DNA from: a bacterium
Lineage (GTDB): Bacteria; Patescibacteriota; Minisyncoccia; Minisyncoccales; MHMH01
Length of the DNA: 8,588 nucleotides
Direction of reading: 5' to 3'
Assembly: GCA_030648815.1 (NCBI GenBank)
Contig: JAUSHA010000054.1
Location: 1-8,588, forward strand
Position numbers and translations under genes: made by a program. Below the pieces are notes generated by a model. The model made no database searches. It worked only from the letters and a program-made list of their open reading frames with translations, and was not told where the DNA came from. Shown one piece after another: positions 4,396 to 8,588 of this stretch (within the stretch, counting starts at the first letter, position 1; the number at the start of each line of letters is the position of its first letter).

Positions 4396-5611
4396 TCCTT
4401 CGACTTCGCTCGGGATTGATGGTGAGCGCAGTCGAACCATCAAGAAAAAAATACTGTTCCTCGTTACCCAATCCGAAATGGGCGGGGCACAGAAATACAT
4501 ATACGAAGTGACTAAAGTGCTGTCAGAGAAGTACGAAATTTTGGTTGCTGCGGGTGGTGAAATTGACGGCGAACTATTCCAAAAACTAAAAGATACAGAG
4601 ACCCGTTCTCTGTATGTTTCGCAGATGAGGAGGACGCCTTGGCCGTGGCAGGTAATTTTTGCTGTAAAAGAAATCCACGGCCTGCTGAAAAAAGAAAGGC
4701 CCGATGTTTTGTTTCTTTGTTCCACGACTGCCGGCCTTCTCGGCTCCGTCGCTTCGTTTTTATACAAACTAAACGCTAAACGCTATACGCTAAAGACTAT
4801 CTACCGCATCGGCGGCTGGGCATTCCGCGATCCAAGATCGTCTTGGAAAAACTGGCTTATTTTTTGGGCTGAAAAATTGACCGCCCGATTTAAAGATTTA
4901 ATTATCGTCAACTCCGAATACGACTGGCGCATAGCCGTAGAGAAAAAAATAGTTTCCCCGGAAAAAATAATTAAAATCTATAATGGCTTAGATATTGATT
5001 CCCTGAATTTCTTGTCCAAGGAAGAAGCCCGAACTAGTTTGGCGGAGCTAAGCACCGCCAATTTGGCGGTGCTTAGCTCCGCCAAGATTATCGGTTGCGT
5101 GGCGAATTTTTATAAGACGAAGGGGCTGGAATACTTAATTGGAGCTTTTGATTTTCTGATGTCCGACTTCCCGAGGAAGTCGGACATCAAGCTATTCATC
5201 ATCGGCGACGGAAAACTACGTCCGCAACTGGAAGCTCAAATAAAAAAACACGGCCTAGAGAATAATGTCATCTTAGCCGGCCGAATGGCCGACGCTTATC
5301 GCTACCTTAAGGCCTTTGATATCTTCGTGCTCCCCTCTTTAAAAGAAGGCTTCCCTTGGGTAATTTTGGAAGCCATGGCGGCTGAACTGCCGATTGTCGC
5401 GACCAATGTGGGAGCTCTGCCAGAAATAATTGACAATGGCCTAAACGGTTGCTTGGCTAAGCCAAGCAACCGCCAAGAGCTGGCGGAAAAAATAAAATGG
5501 CTCCTGGAACATCCTCAAGAAGCCAAAATCATGGGAATAGAGGCAAAACTAAAATTAGTTAAAAAATTCTCTCTGCGGAGAATGGTGGAAGAAACTGAAA
5601 AACTCCTCTAG
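4382..5611 (+). CDS. Family-4 glycosyltransferase (GT-B fold) carrying in-frame repeat elements
   Basis: This 409-residue protein has the GT4 plan. The N-terminal domain starts with KKKILFLVTQSEMGGAQ (21-37), whose GGAQ is the usual glycine loop. The hinge is followed by ANFYKTKGLEYL (241-252) and IIGDG (273-277), then VILAGRMAD (296-304) and the EX7E nucleotide-sugar motif KEGFPWVILE with E322 and E330. It should transfer a sugar from a nucleotide donor to a lipid or glycan at the inner face of the membrane; donor and acceptor are unknown. Five stretches are encoded by palindromes or tandem repeats: residues 5-20, 130-139, 220-235, 259-269 and 355-363. None breaks the frame, and the catalytic motifs are intact. 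No in-frame ATG, GTG or TTG lies between codon 1 and residue 21, so the first element must be part of the product. No Shine-Dalgarno is present; the -10 box 6 bases upstream predicts leaderless initiation. Confidence 0.92.
   Translation: MEKVNPSTSLGIDGERSRTIKKKILFLVTQSEMGGAQKYIYEVTKVLSEKYEILVAAGGEIDGELFQKLKDTETRSLYVSQMRRTPWPWQVIFAVKEIHGLLKKERPDVLFLCSTTAGLLGSVASFLYKLNAKRYTLKTIYRIGGWAFRDPRSSWKNWLIFWAEKLTARFKDLIIVNSEYDWRIAVEKKIVSPEKIIKIYNGLDIDSLNFLSKEEARTSLAELSTANLAVLSSAKIIGCVANFYKTKGLEYLIGAFDFLMSDFPRKSDIKLFIIGDGKLRPQLEAQIKKHGLENNVILAGRMADAYRYLKAFDIFVLPSLKEGFPWVILEAMAAELPIVATNVGALPEIIDNGLNGCLAKPSNRQELAEKIKWLLEHPQEAKIMGIEAKLKLVKKFSLRRMVEETEKLL
4392..4441. repeat. Palindromic element forming the N-terminus of the glycosyltransferase
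   Basis: The long arms at 4399-4411 and 4424-4436 pair in 12 of 13 positions (TTCGACT-T-CGCTC with GAGCG-C-AGTCGAA) around a 12-base loop. Two alternative hairpins are nested with them: TCAATCC (4392-4398) with GGATTGA (4413-4419), and GATGGT (4418-4423) with ACCATC (4436-4441). Codons 5-20 (NPSTSLGIDGERSRTI, 48 bases) are built from it, placed just before the first beta strand of the protein. The TTCGAC...GTCGAA design resembles a widespread class of bacterial interspersed palindromes, from memory. Confidence 0.8.
4765..4799. repeat. Heptanucleotide tandem repeat inside the glycosyltransferase
   Basis: Three consecutive 7-base units, AACGCTA, AACGCTA and TACGCTA (4772-4792), are flanked by a degenerate copy on each side (CAAACTA at 4765-4771, AAGACTA at 4793-4799). 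They encode residues 130-139 (LNAKRYTLKT), just before the conserved IYRIGGW segment. Three units equal 21 bases, so a gain of three keeps the frame; relatives, from memory, are about seven residues shorter here. Confidence 0.7.
5039..5085. repeat. Perfect 47-base palindrome inside the glycosyltransferase
   Basis: The arms at 5039-5061 and 5063-5085 are exact reverse complements over 23 bases, with a single T between them. The arm starts TTGGCGGAGC and ends CACCGCCAA. Together with one more base they make 16 codons, residues 220-235 (LAELSTANLAVLSSAK), located between the helix ending KEEARTS and the strand KIIGCVANF. The encoded segment is small and neutral, suiting a loop or helix extension between domains. 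Confidence 0.92.
5157..5189. repeat. 33-base palindrome inside the glycosyltransferase
   Basis: Perfect 15-bp arms at 5157-5171 and 5175-5189 surround a CGA loop. They cover residues 259-269 (LMSDFPRKSDI). Relatives usually read roughly FPDIKL here, from memory, so only about three residues (RKS) look extra. The core GTCCGACTTCC resembles GTCCGACCTCC in the hairpin at the right edge of the window (8540-8550). Confidence 0.85.
5446..5472. repeat. 27-base palindrome inside the glycosyltransferase
   Basis: Perfect 13-bp arms at 5446-5458 and 5460-5472 flank a single A. They encode residues 355-363 in NGLNGCLAKPSNRQELAEKI, a segment that is conserved and normally of this length in GT4 proteins. 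The palindrome therefore seems to sit on native codons and not in added ones. Confidence 0.8.
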
Positions 5612-5620
5612 AATATATAA

Positions 5621-6925
5621 TTACTCAATTTTCAAGCTTCCTTCCATGCCGGCCTGGCGATGTCCGGGAATTGAACAGAAAAAAATGTAATTCCCTGAAG
5701 CCGGAGCAGTAAATTCAATGCTGGCGTCATCATCAGAACTTATTGTTTTTGTTCCTACTCCCAATCCCTCAATAATCAAATTGTGCTTTATCCTGCCATC
5801 ATTTCTAAACTTAATTTTCACTCTTTGGCCGGCCTGAACAGTGATGTTTGAAGGATTGAAGCCGTATTCAGTGCCCGAAACTTCAAATTCTTTTTTCTCT
5901 GATTTTGGCTGGGAAATCGGCTGTTCAACTTTTTCTTCAGATTCTTCCTTTTCTTCTTTTATTCGTTCTTCCTGCTCCTCTTTCTCTTCCTCAAGCCGCT
6001 CTATGGCCTCCTCTTTTGCCTCCAGCGCATCCTCTAACTCCTCAATGGTATTTTCTATCGTTTCTAAACTATCTTTGGCTTGTTTGGCTAATCTTTTTGC
6101 GTCAGCAAAATTCTCTAAATCAAAGACGGCTTTGGCTTGAACAAGCAAGGCGTCAAATTCGCTAAATGCATTGGCCGGCAGTTCCACTCCTTCTTTTTGG
6201 GCTTCTTGCAATACTTTTTCTTTTTCTCTTTCCGCTTTTCTTATTTTACTTTCGGCTTCGGCTTTTTCTGCCATAACTTCTTCAATGTTCTCTTCTTCAT
6301 CTTCTATATCATCTTCTATATCATCTTCTTTGAGTTCAATGAGCTCTAATTGCGCTTTTACTTGGCCAAGCTGGGCTGCCAATGCTTCTTCCTCAACAGT
6401 ATTACCAGTTTTATAGGCGGTTCTCAACTGCGCCTTCAAATCTGCCTCCTCTGCTTTAAGCGCCTCTTTTTGCTCTTTGAAAGTATTTTTAAGAGAGTCC
6501 TTTGAGGCGCCGAGATTAGTATTCAATTCTGCGGCCAGCTGACTTATGTCTTCGCCTTTTGATGTTTGCTCTGCCAAAATAGCGGAAGCGCTCGCCAGAT
6601 GAGCCAGCAGGCGGTTTTGCGCCTTTTCAATGCCTTTTGCTTCAATGCCTTTCTTTTCAAAGACAATTTGTATTTCGGCGATTCGCTCTGCGGCAAATGT
6701 TATCTGCAGCCGCGCTTTGCCCTCTGGATTAAAAGTAAAAAATTCCTGCAGTGTCTCGCCAAGTTTGTCAAGAAAATAAAAAGGGCTTTCTGGCGTAAGG
6801 CCCGCCTTCGGTAAACCTTCCGCCTCCGCTAAAGCTTCGGCGGACAAGTCGGCGGGCAAGCCGGCTTGGGCAAAAACTAAACCGGGAATAAAAAGTAACG
6901 AGATAATAACAGTTTTGATTTTCAT
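5621..6925 (-). CDS. Secreted DUF5667-type coiled-coil protein with C-terminal cupredoxin domain
   Basis: This 434-residue protein begins with a signal peptide (residues 1-19, cleavage after LVFA). A segment at about 40-145 starting GLTPESPFYFLDKLGE matches the DUF5667 pattern of secreted bacterial proteins. Long charged Glu/Lys/Ala coiled coils follow at about 150-245 and 285-335. The C-terminus (about 347-434) is a plastocyanin/azurin-like domain with a complete type-1 copper site: H381, C417, H422 and M427, in C-x4-H-x4-M spacing. The protein should be exported and hold a copper or electron-transfer domain away from the membrane on a coiled-coil stalk. The ATG at 6925 is preferred over an in-frame TTG at 6937 because it gives a standard signal peptide. 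It lies 1 base after the upstream stop (TAA-A-ATG), so it is coupled to the peptidoglycan-binding protein. Its redox partner is unknown. Confidence 0.9.
   Translation of the reverse strand: MKIKTVIISLLFIPGLVFAQAGLPADLSAEALAEAEGLPKAGLTPESPFYFLDKLGETLQEFFTFNPEGKARLQITFAAERIAEIQIVFEKKGIEAKGIEKAQNRLLAHLASASAILAEQTSKGEDISQLAAELNTNLGASKDSLKNTFKEQKEALKAEEADLKAQLRTAYKTGNTVEEEALAAQLGQVKAQLELIELKEDDIEDDIEDEEENIEEVMAEKAEAESKIRKAEREKEKVLQEAQKEGVELPANAFSEFDALLVQAKAVFDLENFADAKRLAKQAKDSLETIENTIEELEDALEAKEEAIERLEEEKEEQEERIKEEKEESEEKVEQPISQPKSEKKEFEVSGTEYGFNPSNITVQAGQRVKIKFRNDGRIKHNLIIEGLGVGTKTISSDDDASIEFTAPASGNYIFFCSIPGHRQAGMEGSLKIE
6299..6329. repeat. 12-base tandem repeat in the coiled-coil region
   Basis: Two identical units ATCTTCTATATC at 6299-6310 and 6311-6322 plus a partial third encode the acidic run DDIEDDIEDEE on the minus strand (residues 201-211 of the ATG-numbered protein). 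It looks like simple slippage expansion within a charged coil. Confidence 0.75.
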
Positions 6926-6926
6926 T

Positions 6927-8450
6927 TTATTTTCCAAGAATTTCGTTTAGTTTAGCTCTAGTGGCGGGACCAACCATGCCAGTGCCTTTAGCAAGGCCGG
7001 ATGGAGTTAGAATTTCTGAAGCGTATTTTTCCTGGAATTTTATCACTGCGGCTTTGGTTAATGAACCAAACAAGCCGGTATTTAACTCTTCCGACAAAAA
7101 TCCTTGGCTAATCAAAATAATCTGCAGATATTTAATTGCGTTGCCAGAATTGCCTTGCCTGATAGTACCAGTGAAAGAGAAATCTGCCGGCACTCCGACA
7201 ATGTCTTTGACGGCTCCTAATTCAGTTAATTGCGCCTGAAGCTGTTGAACCAGCGCTAGAATTTCAGCTATTTTTGTTGTTAACTCTGCTTTTGTCATTT
7301 GGGAAACTGGTTTTTCCGCTGGAGTGGCTGGAACGGCCGGAATTGCCGGAGTAGCCGGAACAGCCGGAGTTTCTGGAGTGGCTGGAGTCGCTGGGATGGC
7401 TGGCTCTGCAGGAGTGGCTGGAACGGCCGCTACCGTTTCGGTTTTCAAGGTAATGGTGTCTGAAACAACATCTGAATTTAACCCATCGGGACTGGCAAAT
7501 TTAGCATAAACTGTTTTCAGTCCATCGCCCTCGGTTAGAGTCCATGTTTTAGTTGTCGCATAATTCTCTAAAATACAATTTAGTAAATCGGAACGATTGC
7601 AAATAGTCATCAAGTTGGTATTCTCTGCCTTCAAGACAAGAGTAACTTCTCGGCTTTTAGCGATCGCCGCCCCTGTGTTAATCGCCAAGGAATCGGAATA
7701 AGTCGTTGGTGATGTACGGCTGGCTCCTCCGCCGCCGCTGGCTGCCATAAAACAACCGCCGGTATCTGCTAAAAGTTGAACATTACTATTGCTGGTTGTA
7801 GTCAATGTCGCAGCGGTAGTAGAAGACCAGGCACTAAAGTAATAACTAGAACCGCAACTCAAACCGCCAAGAGAGCAAGAAGCGCCGCTTACCGCGCATA
7901 CTTGGGTACCATTTGTAATAGAAGTAGGATATTGATCAGTTCGATACCTAAGGTATGTATTGCCGGCACCAGTGGCTTTAGTCCAAGATAAATCTATTGA
8001 GTTTCCGGAAGCTGCGGCCTTCGCTAAACCAGTTGGCGCATCTACCCCAGTTATAAAAGAAACCTCGCTGCCATAAACCGTTCGAGTTGCCGCAGGCGCC
8101 GTAGAAGAAGAGGCGTAAGCTCTGAAGTAATATACGGTACCATTAGTTAAACTTGTTGTAGCGTGGGTAAAGGTTCCACCTCCAGTAAAAGCGCCGGTTA
8201 TCGTAGAGCTGCTCGTGTAATTTCCGGCAACAGCTGAAGCTGCGCCAAAATTAAAACCTCTTATGTCATATGCTTCATTAACGTTATCGGTAAGAACGGA
8301 TGTTCCGCTTAAGGTAGACGACGTAGACCCTATCGCAGGAGCATTAGTAGTAACCGATGTAATCGCGGCAAGAGAAACCCCCGCATTGATTAAGAAAAAT
8401 AATAAAAATAACGGAAGCGTTAAATAAAATAATTTATTTTTTGTATTCAT
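6927..8450 (-). CDS. Secreted FN3/Ig-like protein with Pro-Ala linker and peptidoglycan-binding domain
   Basis: This 507-residue protein has a signal peptide (residues 1-28, ending VSLA) and two fibronectin type III-like domains at about 30-135 and 137-230. The second holds three Cys (C185, C192, C199), with a fourth, C233, after it. An Ig-like sandwich follows at about 251-336, then a Pro/Ala/Thr linker at 343-378, a short helical segment MTKAELTTKIAEIL at about 385-412, and a PF01471-type peptidoglycan-binding domain at about 425-507 (QGNSGNAIKYLQ, GLFGSLTKAAVIKFQ, GMVGPATRAKL). The plan predicts an exported protein anchored non-covalently to the wall with FN3 domains facing outward, perhaps for adhesion to a host or partner cell. 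The ATG at 8450 is chosen over one at 8468, which overlaps the promoter and adds a charged tail before the signal peptide. It is the first gene of the two-gene envelope operon. Confidence 0.9.
   Translation of the reverse strand: MNTKNKLFYLTLPLFLLFFLINAGVSLAAITSVTTNAPAIGSTSSTLSGTSVLTDNVNEAYDIRGFNFGAASAVAGNYTSSSTITGAFTGGGTFTHATTSLTNGTVYYFRAYASSSTAPAATRTVYGSEVSFITGVDAPTGLAKAAASGNSIDLSWTKATGAGNTYLRYRTDQYPTSITNGTQVCAVSGASCSLGGLSCGSSYYFSAWSSTTAATLTTTSNSNVQLLADTGGCFMAASGGGGASRTSPTTYSDSLAINTGAAIAKSREVTLVLKAENTNLMTICNRSDLLNCILENYATTKTWTLTEGDGLKTVYAKFASPDGLNSDVVSDTITLKTETVAAVPATPAEPAIPATPATPETPAVPATPAIPAVPATPAEKPVSQMTKAELTTKIAEILALVQQLQAQLTELGAVKDIVGVPADFSFTGTIRQGNSGNAIKYLQIILISQGFLSEELNTGLFGSLTKAAVIKFQEKYASEILTPSGLAKGTGMVGPATRAKLNEILGK
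7319..7430. repeat. Degenerate 9-base-period repeat encoding the Pro/Ala linker
   Basis: Units of the type GGAGTGGCT and GGAACGGCC recur across the stretch on the plus strand; the longer string GGAGTGGCTGGAACGGCCG occurs at 7321-7339 and again at 7411-7429. The minus strand encodes runs of PATPAEPAIPATPATPETP. Such a linker is likely to vary in length between strains by slippage. Confidence 0.8.
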
Positions 8451-8458
8451 ATGCTTAT

Positions 8459-8467
8459 ATTCTACCA
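8459..8467 (-). promoter_or_regulatory. Extended -10 promoter of the envelope operon (leaderless)
   Basis: On the minus strand TGG (8465-8467) precedes TAGAAT (8459-8464), the same extended -10 as at 2391-2399. The ATG at 8450 begins 8 bases beyond the -10, so the transcript would be leaderless or nearly so. No consensus -35 is seen at the normal spacing; that position falls in the C8 run (8480-8487 on the plus strand as G8). No Shine-Dalgarno precedes the ATG. Confidence 0.6.
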
Positions 8468-8479
8468 TAATAAAAAAAT

Positions 8480-8487
8480 GGGGGGGG
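8480..8487. repeat. G8 homopolymer in the promoter region of the surface-protein operon
   Basis: Eight consecutive G (C on the coding strand), preceded by A7 at 8472-8478, occupy the position where a -35 box would lie for the -10 at 8459-8464. Homopolymers of this length are prone to slippage. Confidence 0.6.
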
Positions 8488-8495
8488 AAAGAAAG

Positions 8496-8504
8496 TTATC
8501 CACA
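8496..8504 (+). promoter_or_regulatory. Match to the DnaA-box consensus
   Basis: TTATCCACA matches the E. coli DnaA-box consensus exactly and lies about 30 bases upstream of the envelope operon -10. A single box is not an origin, and one perfect match by chance in this window is possible but not expected. Confidence 0.3.
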
Positions 8505-8535
8505 GGGCAATCTTCCGAAAACCGAACGGATATTT

Positions 8536-8578
8536 GGAGGTCCGACCTCCTCTCATATTTGCGTGGTGGTCGGACCTC
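8536..8578. repeat. Intergenic hairpin repeat at the right edge
   Basis: Perfect 11-bp arms GAGGTCCGACC (8537-8547) and GGTCGGACCTC (8568-8578) surround a 20-base loop. The left part is itself a palindrome, GGAGGTC-C-GACCTCC (8536-8550). The element lies about 70 bases upstream of the envelope operon promoter, and no coding sequence of that operon covers it. Lacking a clear T tract, it looks like an interspersed palindrome more than a terminator. Confidence 0.7.
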
Positions 8579-8588
8579 GCGACATTAA

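Noticed and set aside
4392..5472. A CRISPR array or an insertion sequence explaining the repeats in the glycosyltransferase
   Set aside because: The elements differ from one another in sequence, are unevenly spaced, and contain no spacer pattern or transposase; they are separate short palindromes.
5841..6416. Ser- and Phe-rich plus-strand reading frames opposite the coiled-coil protein
   Set aside because: They are antisense shadows of a Glu/Lys-rich coiled coil; composition follows from the opposite strand, and no start signals support them.
6926..6937. TTG start four codons upstream for the cupredoxin protein
   Set aside because: The ATG at 6925 gives a standard signal peptide n-region and sits directly after the upstream stop.
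7324..7509. Gly/Ala-rich plus-strand frame resembling a collagen-like protein
   Set aside because: It is the complement of the Pro/Ala linker repeat of the minus-strand surface protein, with no promoter or Shine-Dalgarno.
8451..8468. ATG six codons upstream for the FN3 protein
   Set aside because: It overlaps the predicted extended -10 and would put a charged tail in front of the signal peptide.
8536..8578. Terminator for a gene beyond the right edge
   Set aside because: The 20-base loop and lack of a T tract do not fit; its core resembles the palindrome at 5157-5189, so it is treated as a repeat.
1..8588. Recoded UGA, as in Gracilibacteria or SR1
   Set aside because: No gene here uses TGA as a stop, but with only eight stops this is not evidence; all frames are complete under the standard bacterial code and glycines use ordinary codons.

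Overview
The window looks like a chromosomal segment from a Candidate Phyla Radiation (Patescibacteria, Parcubacteria-like) bacterium. This is inferred from protein architecture and not from a marker gene. The clues are a secreted FN3 protein with a Pro/Ala linker, a short coiled coil and a C-terminal peptidoglycan-binding domain, a DUF5667-type secreted protein, short tightly packed genes, and abundant short palindromic repeats, some lying inside coding sequence. All eight complete genes end in TAA or TAG. No rRNA, tRNA, CRISPR array, transposase or phage gene was seen.

Layout. Positions 1-1826 (minus strand) hold a nucleotide-sugar operon read leftwards: a short UDP-glucose dehydrogenase-like protein without its C-terminal domain, an extended-SDR sugar-nucleotide epimerase, and the first 18 codons of a second epimerase that runs off the edge. 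Positions 1930-2280 (minus) hold an unrecognised 116-residue gene with its own promoter, Shine-Dalgarno, TTG start and terminator. A back-to-back promoter pair separates it from a Gfo/Idh/MocA oxidoreductase (2435-3499, plus). This converges through a bidirectional terminator on a classical SDR (3555-4334, minus). The SDR is divergent from a family-4 glycosyltransferase (4382-5611, plus), and the two appear to share one symmetric -10 box. Positions 5621-8450 (minus) hold a two-gene envelope operon: a secreted peptidoglycan-binding FN3 protein followed by a secreted coiled-coil protein with a complete type-1 copper site. The last 138 bases hold its promoter, a G8 tract, a DnaA-box match and a hairpin repeat.

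Working together. The left and middle genes plausibly make or modify sugar nucleotides and transfer sugars to a surface glycan. The right operon supplies exported wall-associated proteins. The link between the two halves is inference from proximity.

The most unusual signal is that the glycosyltransferase gene carries five different palindromic or tandem elements in frame, including a perfect 47-base palindrome and an N-terminal element that must be translated because no start codon follows it. The dehydrogenase-like gene carries a sixth. They resemble protein-coding palindromic elements known in Rickettsia, but at least one seems to have been made without lengthening the protein, which suggests palindrome formation by replication template switching. 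A second signal is that three genes have a -10 box only 6-8 bases before their start codon, predicting leaderless mRNAs.
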